Notes: generated from the letters alone by a model not told the origin. DNA of 64,000 nucleotides from Salisediminibacterium beveridgei (GCF_001721685.1 NZ_CP012502.1:3410001-3474000), one strand, 5' to 3'; numbered from the stretch's first letter, positions 53,799-63,983 are shown. Numbers and translations are program-made.

Positions 53799-53948
53799 TT
53801 ATTTTGTTTCCTGGTGGGCTGTATGCCCTTTGCACGTCTTACAGTATTTTTTTATCGTCAACCGCTCACTTCCGGTATTATCCGTCTTCATTGTCGTATA
53901 GTTACGGGCGTGACAGTCTTTACATGAAAGTACAACTTTCTTCGACAT
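53799..53948 (-). CDS. rpmG: 50S ribosomal protein L33
   Basis: A 49-residue gene read from the sequence: [20 protein letters not shown] through [16 protein letters not shown]. Two Cys-X2-Cys pairs are present, so it is the zinc-containing form. It lies just before secE. Confidence 0.96.
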   Translation of the reverse strand: MSKKVVLSCKDCHARNYTTMKTDNTGSERLTIKKYCKTCKGHTAHQETK

Positions 53949-53991
53949 GAAAAAAACTGCCTCCTTCACTTAACACTTTACATACCCCTTA

Positions 53992-54021
53992 AAAGTAGCA
54001 CAGAAAAGAGCTCAGTGTCAA
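53992..54021 (-). promoter_or_regulatory. Sigma-A promoter of rpmG-secE-nusG
   Basis: TTGACA (54016-54021) and TACTTT (53992-53997) with 18 bases between, located between the anti-sigma terminator and rpmG. Confidence 0.7.
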
Positions 54022-54030
54022 TTGTATCTG

Positions 54031-54065
54031 AAAAAGCCGGAGCTCTGGTTTTTGCTCCGGCTTCC
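54031..54065 (-). terminator. Terminator of the sigma/anti-sigma operon
   Basis: GAAGCCGGAGC and GCTCCGGCTTTTTC arms on the - strand with a ten-base loop and T tract, six bases after the stop codon. Confidence 0.88.
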
Positions 54066-54070
54066 TCGTT

Positions 54071-55639
54071 TTATTCTTCAATCAGCATCTGACCGTCATC
54101 CCACTGCCAGCTGTGGAGGATCAGATCGATGAATTCGGAGAAATACAGATTTCCGCCTGTCAGCATGTAATACCCGTATCCATCGTGTTCCATGACAAAA
54201 AACGTCTCCTGGGTGGCCATGTCTGAAAGCCCTCCCTCTATTTCAAGCTCTTCTCGTTTTTCCATGGAGAGGTTCAGCATATCCTCATGAACGAGCCACT
54301 CACCGCCAAAACGATCACCCAGATAGGACCTGGGATCAGGATCTTCCTCAGCCACATCCGTAAGCTCACTCTCCTTATCCTTCCAGTCTTCCTGGTAGGC
54401 GAGGGCTTCGTCCACATTGTCAAAGCGGCCGATTTCGATAAATTCAGGATCGTCGGCATTCTCATAGCGAATCATTTGCTGACCGCGCTCGCCTTCTTGC
54501 CTGTCACTGAATCCATCCCTGGCGTAAAACGAGAAGCCGAGGTCCGGCACTTCCACCAATGCCATTTCCCTGGACCCTGGACCATGATCACTCATGGCTA
54601 AAAACTCTGCCTCGTGCGCCCGGTCGTTCATGCCGGCTTCATTGCTTTCGTCAATGATCGTCGGGTACACCCGTTGAAAACTCGAGTGAAAATAGCCCGC
54701 AAGTTCAATCTGGTCATCGTCCTCCACCGTTTCAACGGAATGCAGGATCACAGGGGTATCCGGGTAACCCTCAGGGGCCACATACGACCAGTTGTGGACA
54801 CGGTTCCCGTCTTCCGCGCGGTATTGTTCCACCGGTTCATCACCCATGTCCATTGTCCAGTGATAATCCTGGACCCATTGCTCATCACGATCGACCGGTT
54901 CTGCGTCATGACCATCCAGCTGTCTTTCGAGTTCAGATCGGGCTGCTTCTTCATCCTCCGTGTCAAACTGCAGGAGATGAAAAATGTTCCCCTCATCATC
55001 CGCCATTTCATACCGGACATAAGAGCCTTCATCCGTTCTGTGCGAGTTCCATTCCGCCGGTATATAGATAAAATACGGCATCCCTTCCTCGTGCAGGAGC
55101 ATCATCGGCTGTTCTTCGATGACGTCGGTTCGTTCATCGGCATCGACCGCTTGCATATCGATGGCATAAAACCGCTGCGCCCGGTCGTTGAACGTGTCTG
55201 CCGTCACATTCCATTCGGCTGTATCTGGAAATCGGTAGCTGACGGATTCGGATCGCTCTTCTTCAGACTCCTCATTTTCTTCCTCATTCTCCTGTTCCGC
55301 TTCGCTGTCGTTCTCCTCAACAGGTTCCGGTGCTTCCTGATCCTCTTCCTCGTTTTCCGTGTCATCCAAGGTCCCTGCCGGAGCGAACCAGCCGGCCATG
55401 TCATCAGAGCTGATCAACACCAGGCCGCCGATGGCTGCCGCGGCAATTGTAGCCGAGAAGCCGGTGAGCGTCTGGTGGCGTTTTTTCTTTTTCTCCACCA
55501 AGGCGTAGCCCGGCTGCGCCTTGCCGATTTCCCGTTTCATCGCATGGAGACTTTTTTGTTTCGCCTTTTCAGATGGTGTCGCCTCTTCCATCGCTTGACG
55601 GTCTTTTTCCAACTGCTTTTCAGTCAATCGCTCAGACAT
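54071..55639 (-). CDS. Probable membrane-anchored anti-sigma factor with large acidic external domain
   Basis: 522 residues. A charged cytoplasmic part (about 1-55) precedes one membrane segment, LTGFSATIAAAAIGGLVLIS (about 58-77). A very acidic linker rich in Glu and Asp (about 90-130) and a long exported region follow. The exported part has three or more stretches with FYAIDMQ-, YFIYIPAEW- and FSFYARDGF-like strands, suggesting a repeated fold. No zinc anti-sigma HxxxCxxC motif is seen. It overlaps the ECF sigma gene by eight bases, the usual arrangement for a regulator pair, which is the main ground for the call. The ligand or stress sensed is unknown. Acidity fits a high-salt exterior. 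Confidence 0.7.
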   Translation of the reverse strand: MSERLTEKQLEKDRQAMEEATPSEKAKQKSLHAMKREIGKAQPGYALVEKKKKRHQTLTGFSATIAAAAIGGLVLISSDDMAGWFAPAGTLDDTENEEEDQEAPEPVEENDSEAEQENEEENEESEEERSESVSYRFPDTAEWNVTADTFNDRAQRFYAIDMQAVDADERTDVIEEQPMMLLHEEGMPYFIYIPAEWNSHRTDEGSYVRYEMADDEGNIFHLLQFDTEDEEAARSELERQLDGHDAEPVDRDEQWVQDYHWTMDMGDEPVEQYRAEDGNRVHNWSYVAPEGYPDTPVILHSVETVEDDDQIELAGYFHSSFQRVYPTIIDESNEAGMNDRAHEAEFLAMSDHGPGSREMALVEVPDLGFSFYARDGFSDRQEGERGQQMIRYENADDPEFIEIGRFDNVDEALAYQEDWKDKESELTDVAEEDPDPRSYLGDRFGGEWLVHEDMLNLSMEKREELEIEGGLSDMATQETFFVMEHDGYGYYMLTGGNLYFSEFIDLILHSWQWDDGQMLIEE

Positions 55640-56186
55640 GGACGTTCACCTCCTCGTCCACTTGCTCGCCCATTTTCTCCTGCGCCCGTTTTTGCAGGGA
55701 CTTGACCGCCATCACGCTCTTCCCCGTAATCCGCGCCGTCTCCTTCAGCGAGAAGCCTTCCATGAATCGCAAGTAGAGAATTTCCTGTTGTTTTTCCGGC
55801 AGTTCATTGAAGGCGTCTGAAACAGACTCCAGCTTCTCCCGCCTCGTTGCTTCCTGTTCTGCAGAAGAGGTGTTTGGAGCCATCCGCTCCAACGTATCAT
55901 CCTCAGTCACTTCCTCTTTGTCCCGTCGGTTCCTGCCCCGGTAATAATCGATCACCGCATTTCGCACAATGGCAAAGAGCCACGTCCGAAACGACGACTT
56001 CCTTGAAAAACCTGCCAGGTTCCTGACCATTTTGACAAACACATCCTGCAGCAATTCCTCTGCATCTTGCCGATTCGCCACTTCCATATACAAATAGCGG
56101 TACACGTCGTTTACATGCCTTCTGTGCAGCTCTTCAAACGCCCGCTCATCGCCTTTTAGCGCATGTTGAACCAGTTCTTCATCCAT
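55632..56186 (-). CDS. ECF-type RNA polymerase sigma factor
   Basis: 184 residues from ATG 56186 (MDEELVQHALKGDERAFEEL), with GGGGGAGG upstream. Region 2 has YRYLYMEVANRQDAEELLQDVFVKM-type helices and the SSFRTWLFAIVRNAVIDYYR segment; region 4 has LPEKQQEILYLRFMEGFSLK followed by an HTH. Regions 1 and 3 are absent, as in ECF factors. Co-transcribed with the membrane protein downstream, likely its anti-sigma. In B. subtilis nothing of this kind lies between sigH and rpmG. The regulon is unknown. Confidence 0.93.
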   Translation of the reverse strand: MDEELVQHALKGDERAFEELHRRHVNDVYRYLYMEVANRQDAEELLQDVFVKMVRNLAGFSRKSSFRTWLFAIVRNAVIDYYRGRNRRDKEEVTEDDTLERMAPNTSSAEQEATRREKLESVSDAFNELPEKQQEILYLRFMEGFSLKETARITGKSVMAVKSLQKRAQEKMGEQVDEEVNVHV

Positions 56187-56289
56187 GAGACCTCCCCCTT
56201 CCTGCCATTCATCACATTTGCTTCCTTCACTCCAATAGACGAGCTGCTTTCGAAAAAGAGGCGGAATTGATAAGGTCTCTTTCTCCATA

Positions 56290-56316
56290 GAAAAACCCGC
56301 CGGGAAACGGCGGGTT
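56290..56316 (-). terminator. Terminator of sigH
   Basis: AACCCGCCG / CGGCGGGTT with a five-base loop and T tract. The 5' arm overlaps the sigH stop codon. It insulates the ECF sigma pair from sigH. Confidence 0.85.
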
Positions 56317-56974
56317 ATGATTGCTTATTGATCGAGGTGCTTTTGAATTCTACATGGTTTTCAAGCTTCCGCTTCACCCGCTGCAAGGCATTATCGATGG
56401 ACTTGACGTGACGGTCCAATTCTTCCGAAATCTCCTGATACGTGCTGCCTTCGAGATACAACATCAACGCCTGCCGTTCAAGGTCAGACAAAGACTCACT
56501 CATGGCCCCTTCAATACGGGTCGCTTCTTCCTGTGTGATAAACAGCTCTTCCGGGTCCGTTTCGTCGGAACCGATAATCACATCGAGGAGTGTCCGGTCC
56601 GATTCTTCATCATAGATCGGTTTATCGAGTGAGACATACGAATTCAGCGGGATATGTTTTTGCCGGGTTGCCGTCTTGATTGCCGTGATGATCTGCCGGG
56701 TGATACAGAGTTCTGCAAATGCGCGAAAGGAGGATTCCTTTCCTTGCTTGAAATCCCGGATCGCTTTATAAAGACCGATCATCCCTTCTTGCAAAATGTC
56801 CTCATGATCCCCACCAATGAGAAAATACGACCTCGACTTGGCTCTTACGAAGCTGCGGTATTTCTGGATCAGATACTCGAGGGCTTGAGAGTCCCCCTCC
56901 CTGACATACTCGACCAGCTGTTCATCTGACAGCTGATTCATGGAAAACGGCAGATCGTCCTTCACATTCTTCAC
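56315..56974 (-). CDS. sigH: RNA polymerase sigma factor SigH
   Basis: 219 residues from GTG 56974, with AGGTGG eight bases upstream. FVRAKSRSYFLIGGDHEDIL, AELCITRQIITAIKTATRQK, HIPLNSYVSLDKPIYDEESD and SYQEISEEL/HVKSIDNALQRVKRKLE-type segments are near identical to Bacillus SigH. It directs transition-state, competence and early sporulation genes, so the organism probably sporulates or descends from sporulating ancestors. Confidence 0.97.
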   Translation of the reverse strand: MKNVKDDLPFSMNQLSDEQLVEYVREGDSQALEYLIQKYRSFVRAKSRSYFLIGGDHEDILQEGMIGLYKAIRDFKQGKESSFRAFAELCITRQIITAIKTATRQKHIPLNSYVSLDKPIYDEESDRTLLDVIIGSDETDPEELFITQEEATRIEGAMSESLSDLERQALMLYLEGSTYQEISEELDRHVKSIDNALQRVKRKLENHVEFKSTSINKQS

Positions 56975-57128
56975 GGCAATGACCACCTTTCTTCTCGCTG
57001 AAAAAGCTTCCTCATGTCGTCAGGCTCGGGCAGTCCCAATACATGGATCGTGAAAAACCAGCTGCCACAGGTTCCGGATTCGCCTCAAGGGTGCTGGCTA
57101 CTGTTGTATCCCTTTTCATCTTACGTTC

Positions 57129-57158
57129 ATTATACTAAAGGAACAGAAAAGCCGTCAA
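57129..57158 (-). promoter_or_regulatory. Sigma-A promoter of sigH
   Basis: TTGACG (57153-57158) and a perfect TATAAT (57129-57134) with 18 bases between. About 155 bases of leader precede sigH. Confidence 0.8.
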
Positions 57159-57165
57159 TGTGTCA

Positions 57166-57675
57166 TTATTTTCCACGCCTCATTCGTTCCAGCCGTTGCC
57201 GGATTTCTTCACTGACGGGAATACTTCCCCGAAGCTTAGCTTTGCGGGTCCGGGTGACATCCTTGGCGATGTGCTTTTCCAGCTGATCGACTTCCGTACG
57301 AAGCTCCCGGGCCGATTTCCGGTACGCGCCACTTGCAAAGATGACCCGCTGTTCCACAAAATCACTCGTTGCCACATAGATTTTCGTATCCACCCGTTTC
57401 AATTCAATCACGAGCTTTTCGATCCGTTCATCAGCGGTTTCCTTTTCTTTAGTGTAGAGAATCTCGACTGCAAAATCTTTGTAGGTTTTGCCAAGGCCCG
57501 GCACCATGTGCGCATCAAACACGATGATCACCTTGGTTCCACTGTAGGCCTGGTATTCCGCCATTTTCTCAATGAGGATATCCCGGGCTCCTTCGAGGTC
57601 GTGTTTTTGAAGTTCCCGCAGATCCGACCAGTCTCCGATGATGTTATAGCCGTCTACGAGCAGAATATTACGCAT
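57166..57675 (-). CDS. yacP: NYN-domain ribosome-dependent endoribonuclease (YacP/Rae1)
   Basis: 169 residues from ATG 57675 (MRNILLVDGYNIIGDW), preceded by AAAGGTG. The PIN-like active site Asp residues lie in LLVDGYN, VIIVFDAHMV and VATSDF. In B. subtilis this protein (Rae1) cleaves mRNA in the ribosomal A site. It overlaps rlmB by eight bases. Confidence 0.93.
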   Translation of the reverse strand: MRNILLVDGYNIIGDWSDLRELQKHDLEGARDILIEKMAEYQAYSGTKVIIVFDAHMVPGLGKTYKDFAVEILYTKEKETADERIEKLVIELKRVDTKIYVATSDFVEQRVIFASGAYRKSARELRTEVDQLEKHIAKDVTRTRKAKLRGSIPVSEEIRQRLERMRRGK

Positions 57676-58435
57676 CTCTCGTTTCACCTTTTGCCTGCTG
57701 TTTTCGCATCACTTCATACATTAATAAACTTGCAGCTACCGATGCATTGAGTGACGTGACTTGTCCCAGAAGTGGAATGGCGACGAGAAAATCGCATTTC
57801 TCCTTCACCAGCCGGCTCAACCCTTTGCCTTCACTTCCGATGACCAGCGCGAGCGGGAGATCGGTCTCCATCTCGCGGTAATCCGTCCTGGCAGATGCGT
57901 CTGTGCCGATAAACCAGAGCCCTTGTTTTTTCAGGTCATCCATCGTGCGTGCCAGGTTCGTCACCCGCACGACCGGCACGTGTGAAATGGCACCGGCAGA
58001 CGTTTTCGCCACCGTGGAGGTGAGGCCAACAGAACGTCGTTTCGGGATGATGACCCCATGAACACCCGACGCATCAGCCGTCCGTAAAATCGAACCGAGG
58101 TTGTGGGGGTCTTCGAGCTCATCAAGGACGAGAAAGAACGGATGCTCATGTTTTTCCTTTGCTCTGGTAAACAAATCATCCATATCCGCATACTCGTAAG
58201 CTGCAGCCTGAGCGATGACGCCTTGGTGGGCTTGTCCATCCGCCATCTGATCGAGGCGTTTTTTCGGTACGGTCAACACTTGCACTTTATGTGTTTTGCA
58301 AAGGCCCAATACCTGATTCATCTGACCTTTCTTTGCGTCTTCTGCGACCCATACTTTATGAACGGTCTGGCCGCTGCGTAACGCCTCAATCACCGGATTC
58401 TTGCCAAACAGATAATCATCATTCATGTCACTCAC
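57668..58435 (-). CDS. rlmB: 23S rRNA (guanosine-2'-O)-methyltransferase RlmB
   Basis: About 255 residues from GTG 58435, with GGAGG nine bases upstream; ATG 58426 is the alternative. The substrate-binding N domain has LFGKNPVIEALRSG. The SPOUT knot carries LDELEDPHNLGSILRTADAS, VIGSEGKGLSRLV and SLNASVAASLLMYE. It methylates a 23S guanosine (Gm2251 in E. coli). It overlaps mrnC. Confidence 0.95.
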   Translation of the reverse strand: MSDMNDDYLFGKNPVIEALRSGQTVHKVWVAEDAKKGQMNQVLGLCKTHKVQVLTVPKKRLDQMADGQAHQGVIAQAAAYEYADMDDLFTRAKEKHEHPFFLVLDELEDPHNLGSILRTADASGVHGVIIPKRRSVGLTSTVAKTSAGAISHVPVVRVTNLARTMDDLKKQGLWFIGTDASARTDYREMETDLPLALVIGSEGKGLSRLVKEKCDFLVAIPLLGQVTSLNASVAASLLMYEVMRKQQAKGETRDA

Positions 58436-58853
58436 CGGCGTTCGCCTCCTTTCCTTCAATGAGATCCACCGCAATCTGAACCAGTTCGTCCATCCGCTCC
58501 TCACGCCCGGTGAGATACAAGAACCCGATCAATGCTTCAAAAGCCGTGCTCATATGATAGATATGCTGTGCTGTATGCTTCGGTACAGTGCCGGGCTTGG
58601 CATTTCGGCCCCGTCTGACCACGGCTGCTTCGTCTTCAGCCAAGAGCCCCCGCTCCTGCAGATGGTCCAGTATCGCTGCCTGTGCCTTGGCGGATACGTA
58701 TTTTGTTGCCCGGCGGTGCAGCTGATTGGGCCGGACCTGTCCTTGCGAAATCAGGCGGTAACGGATATACACGTCAAACACCCCATCACCAAGGTACGCC
58801 AGTGCCAGCGCGTTCAGCTGTTCCGGCTCTGAGACGGTTTCGTTCAATTTCAT
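58428..58853 (-). CDS. mrnC: Mini-ribonuclease III
   Basis: 141 residues, an RNase III catalytic domain without an RNA-binding domain: ALAYLGDGVFDVYIRYRLIS with the acidic active-site residues and TAFEALIGFLYLTG. It matures 23S rRNA in Bacilli. Three bases separate it from cysS. Confidence 0.96.
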   Translation of the reverse strand: MKLNETVSEPEQLNALALAYLGDGVFDVYIRYRLISQGQVRPNQLHRRATKYVSAKAQAAILDHLQERGLLAEDEAAVVRRGRNAKPGTVPKHTAQHIYHMSTAFEALIGFLYLTGREERMDELVQIAVDLIEGKEANAGE

Positions 58854-58856
58854 CGG

Positions 58857-60260
58857 TTACGTCCCCCGCTTCCAGCGTGTGCCCTGCGGTGTATCTTCAA
58901 GGATGATGTCCTGGTCTTTCAACTGGTCACGGATTTCATCCGCCCGGGCGAAATTCCGGTCTTTTCGTGCCTGAACCCGCTCTTCAATCAGCATTTCCAC
59001 ATCCGCGTCCAGAAGTTCAGCGGTTTTTTTGAGCGTAACGCCCAAGACAAATGCCATGTCGTCAAACTGCTTCAAGAATGATGCAAGGACTTCTTTGGAC
59101 GTGTGCTTCTCGGCGAGATAAACATTCGCCGTCTTCACCAGGTCGAACATGACCGAAACCGCACTGGCACTGTTGAAATCATCATCCATCGCAGCAATGA
59201 AGCGCTCCCCTTCTTGTTTGATGGTATGATGCCACTGCTCAAGATTCTCTCCCAGATCCGCGCTCTCCGTCAGTCTGAACGTCAGGTTCTCATAAGTCGT
59301 CTGGATCCGCTCGAGACTCGTCTTCGCACTTTCAAGCTGTTCGTCACTGAAGTTGATCGGGCTCCGGTAGTGGGCGTTGACAATGAAGAACCGCACGACA
59401 TTCGGGTCAAACTGATTGATGATGTCATGAACGAGAATGAAGTTATCCAAGGATTTGGACATCTTCTCGTTATCGATATTGATATAGCCGTTATGGATCC
59501 AGTAGTTGGCCATGCGTTCTTCGTTCAGGGCCTCGGACTGGGCGATTTCATTTTCATGGTGCGGAAAGGAGAGGTCCTGACCACCGGCGTGAATATCGAT
59601 GGTGTCACCGAGGTATTTCTTGACCATCGCCGAGCACTCGATATGCCAGCCGGGGCGTCCTTCTCCCCACGGGCTTTCCCAGGCAATCTCTTGTTCTTTG
59701 GCGCTTTTCCACAGTACAAAATCCAACGGGTCTTCCTTTTTATCACCGATCTGAATTCTTGCTCCTGCCTGCAGGTCATCGAGAGACTGCTGGGAGAGCT
59801 GCCCGTACTTTTCAAATTTCCGGGTGCGGAAATAGACGTCCCCGCCGGATTCATAGGCATAGCCTTTTTCCACGAGCCGCTCGATAAACGTGACGATCTC
59901 GGTCATCGTTTCGGTCACCCGGGGATGAAGGTCTGCTTTTCGGACGCCGAGGGCTTCGGTATCGTTGTAGTATGCCGCAATGAACCGCTCGGCCACCGTC
60001 ATGACGTCTTCATCGAGATCATCCGCTGCCTTGATGATTTTGTCATCCACGTCGGTGAAGTTCGATACGTACATGACGTCATAGCCCCGGTATTCGAAAT
60101 AACGGCGGACCATATCAAACACCACCGCCGGCCGGGCGTTGCCGATATGGATGTAGTTATATACCGTCGGGCCGCACACGTACATCTTCACCTTGCCTTT
60201 TTCGATGGGTTGAAACACTTCTTTTTTCCGTGTCAGGGTGTTATAAAGCTGAATGGTCAC
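58857..60260 (-). CDS. cysS: Cysteinyl-tRNA synthetase
   Basis: 467 residues from GTG 60260 ([17 protein letters not shown]), eight bases after GGAGG; ATG 60266 is too close to that site. The HIGH motif is [11 protein letters not shown], the zinc ligands include CGPTVYN and GWHIECSAM, and KMSKSLDNF is the KMSKS loop. The start overlaps cysE by 20 bases, so the two are coupled under one T-box. Confidence 0.97.
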   Translation of the reverse strand: MTIQLYNTLTRKKEVFQPIEKGKVKMYVCGPTVYNYIHIGNARPAVVFDMVRRYFEYRGYDVMYVSNFTDVDDKIIKAADDLDEDVMTVAERFIAAYYNDTEALGVRKADLHPRVTETMTEIVTFIERLVEKGYAYESGGDVYFRTRKFEKYGQLSQQSLDDLQAGARIQIGDKKEDPLDFVLWKSAKEQEIAWESPWGEGRPGWHIECSAMVKKYLGDTIDIHAGGQDLSFPHHENEIAQSEALNEERMANYWIHNGYINIDNEKMSKSLDNFILVHDIINQFDPNVVRFFIVNAHYRSPINFSDEQLESAKTSLERIQTTYENLTFRLTESADLGENLEQWHHTIKQEGERFIAAMDDDFNSASAVSVMFDLVKTANVYLAEKHTSKEVLASFLKQFDDMAFVLGVTLKKTAELLDADVEMLIEERVQARKDRNFARADEIRDQLKDQDIILEDTPQGTRWKRGT

Positions 60261-60918
60261 GGTCATTGCCTCCTTCACTTTTCAAACGGGTGATTTCCTC
60301 GCGCAGTTCAGACAGTTCTTTTTCGAGTTCATCAAATTTATCGGCAATCGGGTCGGGCATTTTATGGTGATCGAGCGAATTTCCTACGCGGACACCGTTT
60401 TTCATGACGACTTTGCCAGGAATGCCCACCACCGTCGCGTGCGGCGGGACTTCTTTGAGTACCACCGATCCTGCACCGATTCTCGAATGCTCACCGATGG
60501 TCATGGAACCGAGCACTTTCGCTCCCGTAGCAATCAGGACATGATCCTCAATTGTCGGGTGACGCTTGCCCTTCTCTTTTCCGGTACCGCCCAGGGTCAC
60601 GCCCTGGAAGATCGTGACGTTATCGTGTATTTCGCAGGTCTCACCGATCACGACGCCCATGCCGTGGTCAATGAACAGGCGCTGTCCGATTTGTGCACCG
60701 GGATGAATCTCAATGCCGGTAATAAAGCGGCTTGTCTGCGAGATCAACCGGGCAAGGAAATAAAACTTCCGCTTCCAAAGGGCGTGCGCAATCCGGTGAT
60801 TCCAAATGGCGTGCACCCCGGAATAGGTCATAATGACTTCGAAACGGTTTCTGGCTGCGGGATCCTGATCGAGGACGACGTCCACATCATTTCGTAATGT
60901 TTTCAGGGCTTCCTTCAC
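60241..60918 (-). CDS. cysE: Serine O-acetyltransferase
   Basis: 225 residues from GTG 60918, with GGAGGGG upstream. A short N-terminal helical part precedes left-handed beta-helix hexapeptides with [20 protein letters not shown] and [20 protein letters not shown]. It makes O-acetylserine, the first step of cysteine synthesis. Co-transcribed with cysS behind a cysteine T-box. Confidence 0.96.
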   Translation of the reverse strand: MKEALKTLRNDVDVVLDQDPAARNRFEVIMTYSGVHAIWNHRIAHALWKRKFYFLARLISQTSRFITGIEIHPGAQIGQRLFIDHGMGVVIGETCEIHDNVTIFQGVTLGGTGKEKGKRHPTIEDHVLIATGAKVLGSMTIGEHSRIGAGSVVLKEVPPHATVVGIPGKVVMKNGVRVGNSLDHHKMPDPIADKFDELEKELSELREEITRLKSEGGNDRDHSAL

Positions 60919-61021
60919 AACGTTCCCCTCCTTTGTATGCAAATTCATGCTGTTTCTGATTGGTGATGTTCACGTAAACTTCATTCCTTAAACGAACTTA
61001 AACATTCCTATGAAGTACAAA

Positions 61022-61310
61022 AAAGCGTCTCCATGCCTGTTTGGAGGCACAGAGACGCTTGCGCGCGGTTCCACTCTGTTTAAGGCGTTCCTGACTCTGA
61101 GGATTGCCTTCACTTTTGATCAAAGGAAGTGTAACGGTTTCCGGCCGCTGCGTGTGAAAGACAGCAAAGCTGCTTTCTTACAGATGCTCCGGGGTGCATT
61201 CGGCAGTAAAACAGGAGGTGCTTTCCAGCAGCGGCACCCTCTCTGGGCCTGTTTTTGTATGCGTACTCGTCCCCATCTTGGCATGAAAGATATTGATGAC
61301 TCCGTGTCTA
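61022..61310 (-). ncRNA. T-box riboswitch (tRNA-Cys) controlling cysE-cysS
   Basis: The - strand has the T-box sequence AGAGTGGAACCGCG (61064-61077). It is followed by a terminator, GCGTCTC / GAGACGC with run of T (61022-61060). Upstream lies stem I, with GAATGCACC placing a UGC Cys codon (61196-61198) in the expected specifier position, followed by a purine. Uncharged tRNA-Cys would stabilise the antiterminator. Same arrangement as in B. subtilis. The outer boundaries are approximate. Confidence 0.92.
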
Positions 61311-61312
61311 TA

Positions 61313-62767
61313 CTATACTAACGCTTTTAACCGTTCTGTGACAACTCTTCTTCCGAGAAGGGCGATCATCTGCGGCAGATCCGGACCGTGCTGTTGTCCG
61401 GAAACAGCCACGCGGATCGGCATGAAAAGCTTTTTGCCTTTATGTCCGGTGCTTTTTTGTACGTCTTTCATCGCCTGCTTGATTTCAGCCGCTTCGAATT
61501 GTTCCAATGCATGGAGGTTCTCAAGAAATGCGTTCATGACTTCCGGCACCTGTTCTTCAGCGAGAATCGCTTTGGCGTCTTCATCATAATCGACCGTGTT
61601 CTCGAAGAACAACTCCGTCAACGGCACAATATCTGCACCGCAGTCGAGCTTCTCCTTATGCAGAACAATGAGATCATACGCCCACTGCTTCAGTTCTTCA
61701 CTCAGGAATTCCGGAAGGCGTCCAGCCTTTTGCAAATGAGGCAACGAGAGCCAGACCACACGGTCATCATCTGCTTCCTTCATGTACTGGTTGTTCATCC
61801 AGGAGAGCTTCTTCGTATCGAACACCGCAGGCGCTTTGATGACGCGGTCAAGGCTGAACGCGTCGATCAGCTGATGCTTCGTAAGCAGTTCCTCTTCGCC
61901 GCCCGGGCTCCAGCCGAGGAGTGCAATGAAGTTGAGGATCGCTTCCGGCATATAGCCAAGATCGCGGTACTGTTCCACGAACTGAATGATCGATTCGTCC
62001 CGCTTACTCATCTTCTGACGATCTTCGTTCAAAATCAACGAAGCGTGAGCGAACTTCGGTGGTTCAAATCCCAGTCCTTCATAGATGAGCACTTGCCTTG
62101 GGGCATTTGAAAGATGCTCTTCCCCGCGGATGACGTGAGTGATTTCCATCGTATGGTCGTCGATGGTCACAGCGAAGTTATACGTCGGGATCCCGTCTTG
62201 CCTCACGATGACAAAGTCACCCAAACCGTCAGAATCAAAGGTCACCTTCCCGCGGACCGCGTCGTCCACAACGATTTCCTGGCCTTTTGGGACCATGAAC
62301 CGGACGACTGGTTTCTTCCCTTCCGCTTCATACGCTTTCTTCTGTTCTTCGGTCAGGTTCCGGTCCCGTCCACTGTACATCGGTGTTTCTCCACGTCTGC
62401 GCTGCTCTTCGCGCTCTGCTTCGAGCTCTTCTTCCGTCATGTAACAGTGGTAGGCTTTTCCTTCTTTGAGCAACTGGTCGACGTACTGATTGTAAATGTC
62501 GAGACGATCCATGCTTTTATACGGGGCATGGGGGCCGCCAACGTCGACAGACTCGTCCCAATCGAGACCGAGCCATTTCATGCTTTCCATTAATTTCTCC
62601 GTTGCGGTATCCACATTCCTGACCTGGTCTGTGTCTTCAATCCGAACGATAAACTTTCCGCCCTGGTTTCTGGCAAATAAATAATTGAACAATGCCGATC
62701 GCGCGCCTCCGATATGGAGGTGTCCGGTGGGACTTGGTGCAAAACGCACCCGTACTTCGTTACTCAC
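61313..62767 (-). CDS. gltX: Glutamyl-tRNA synthetase
   Basis: 484 residues. [20 protein letters not shown] is the HIGH motif and [16 protein letters not shown] the KMSKS loop. Length and C-terminal anticodon domain are normal; in Bacilli this non-discriminating form also charges tRNA-Gln. It lies 44 bases after ispF. Confidence 0.97.
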   Translation of the reverse strand: MSNEVRVRFAPSPTGHLHIGGARSALFNYLFARNQGGKFIVRIEDTDQVRNVDTATEKLMESMKWLGLDWDESVDVGGPHAPYKSMDRLDIYNQYVDQLLKEGKAYHCYMTEEELEAEREEQRRRGETPMYSGRDRNLTEEQKKAYEAEGKKPVVRFMVPKGQEIVVDDAVRGKVTFDSDGLGDFVIVRQDGIPTYNFAVTIDDHTMEITHVIRGEEHLSNAPRQVLIYEGLGFEPPKFAHASLILNEDRQKMSKRDESIIQFVEQYRDLGYMPEAILNFIALLGWSPGGEEELLTKHQLIDAFSLDRVIKAPAVFDTKKLSWMNNQYMKEADDDRVVWLSLPHLQKAGRLPEFLSEELKQWAYDLIVLHKEKLDCGADIVPLTELFFENTVDYDEDAKAILAEEQVPEVMNAFLENLHALEQFEAAEIKQAMKDVQKSTGHKGKKLFMPIRVAVSGQQHGPDLPQMIALLGRRVVTERLKALV

Positions 62768-62811
62768 AGTAAAACACCTTCCTTATGTCCGTTTTCTAGC
62801 CTCGATGGAAT

Positions 62812-63288
62812 CTAAGAATTCTCCACTAATAATACCACAGCCTGAGCGGCTATGCCTTCTTCTCTTCCGGTAAATCCGAGTTTTTCCGTGGTGGTTGCCT
62901 TTACATTCACCTGCGAGATGTCCGCTTCCAGAAGCGTTGCGATCCGCTCTCGCATCGATTGAATGTGCGGGGCCATCTTCGGTTGTTGGGCCATGATCGT
63001 ACAGTCCAGGTTCCCGAGGGTATAGCCTTTCTCTTTCACCAGCGACCACACCTGTGTCATCAGTCTGGCCGAGTCTGCATCCTTGAACGCCGGATCCGTA
63101 TCGGGGAAATGTTTGCCGATATCCCCTTCTCCGATGGCGCCGAGGCAGGCGTCGGAAATCGTATGTAACAGAACGTCCGCATCCGAATGCCCATCGAGAC
63201 CTTTGTCGTGAGGGATCATGATCCCGCCGATGATCAGTGGCCGGTCTTTTTTCAATTGGTGTACATCAAAACCTTGTCCGATTCTCAT
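62812..63288 (-). CDS. ispF: 2-C-methyl-D-erythritol 2,4-cyclodiphosphate synthase
   Basis: 158 residues from ATG 63288 ([12 protein letters not shown]), the third of three in-frame ATGs; AAAGGAG is seven bases upstream. DVH and [18 protein letters not shown] hold the metal ligands; [14 protein letters not shown] ends the fold. MEP isoprenoid pathway. Abuts ispD. Confidence 0.97.
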   Translation of the reverse strand: MRIGQGFDVHQLKKDRPLIIGGIMIPHDKGLDGHSDADVLLHTISDACLGAIGEGDIGKHFPDTDPAFKDADSARLMTQVWSLVKEKGYTLGNLDCTIMAQQPKMAPHIQSMRERIATLLEADISQVNVKATTTEKLGFTGREEGIAAQAVVLLVENS

Positions 63289-63290
63289 CA

Positions 63291-63983
63291 TCATTCTCCT
63301 TTTCGCCGGGCCCTTAGAATCGCTTCTGCTAAAATCAGGTCCTCGGGTGTTGTCACTTTGATATTGGTGTAACTTCCCGTCACGACTTTCACGGGGTACC
63401 CCGTATATTCAAAAACACTGGCATCATCCGTTGCCGGAAATCCGTCACGCTCTGCCATGAAATGGGCCTTCAGGATGTCCTGGAGCAGGAATCCCTGGGG
63501 CGTCTGAATGGACCAGAGTTCGTCGCGCGTTAGTGTTTCCGTGACTTTTCCGTCTTTGGTCCGCTTAATCGTATCTTTCACAGGGACACCTGCCACAACA
63601 CCAATGCCCGGTTCTACAGCCCGGACGATGCTGTGAATACAGTCTCTTTCGATAAAGGGCCTTGCCCCGTCATGAATCAGGACCACCGGATTACCGGAGA
63701 GGCATTTCAGGCCTAGGTAGACACTGTCCTGCCGCTCTTTGCCTCCGGCAGTCACGTGTTCCACTTTTGTAATGCCTGCATTTTGAATCAGTGAGCGCAC
63801 CGTGTCCATTTCATCGGGATTGACGGAAATGACAATACCGGAGCAGGACGAATCCTCCTGATACACACGTAAGGTATGCACCAGGAGGGGCTCCTGTTCA
63901 ATCATAATGAACTGCTTATTTTTCCCTGCTTTCATGCGGGAACCTTGTCCTGCTGCAGGGATGACTGCTTTGTAACTGGTCAT
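63291..63983 (-). CDS. ispD: 2-C-methyl-D-erythritol 4-phosphate cytidylyltransferase
   Basis: 230 residues. [20 protein letters not shown] is the CTP-binding loop, with [10 protein letters not shown] and the catalytic Lys in [10 protein letters not shown]. It makes CDP-methylerythritol in the MEP pathway. ATG 63983 has AGAGGA upstream; the remaining 17 bases to the window end hold no more. Confidence 0.97.
   Translation of the reverse strand: MTSYKAVIPAAGQGSRMKAGKNKQFIMIEQEPLLVHTLRVYQEDSSCSGIVISVNPDEMDTVRSLIQNAGITKVEHVTAGGKERQDSVYLGLKCLSGNPVVLIHDGARPFIERDCIHSIVRAVEPGIGVVAGVPVKDTIKRTKDGKVTETLTRDELWSIQTPQGFLLQDILKAHFMAERDGFPATDDASVFEYTGYPVKVVTGSYTNIKVTTPEDLILAEAILRARRKGE

Noticed and set aside
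54614..55705. 363-residue + strand frame opposite the anti-sigma gene
   Set aside because: Antisense shadow of an acidic, biased coding sequence; rich in Arg, His and Phe as expected from the complement, with no recognisable domain.
59103..60293. 396-residue open frame on the + strand
   Set aside because: It lies wholly antisense to cysS, which has all its motifs. The frame has no ribosome-binding site or family resemblance.
61010..61321. 103-residue + strand frame
   Set aside because: It coincides with the cysE T-box leader on the other strand and has no coding features.
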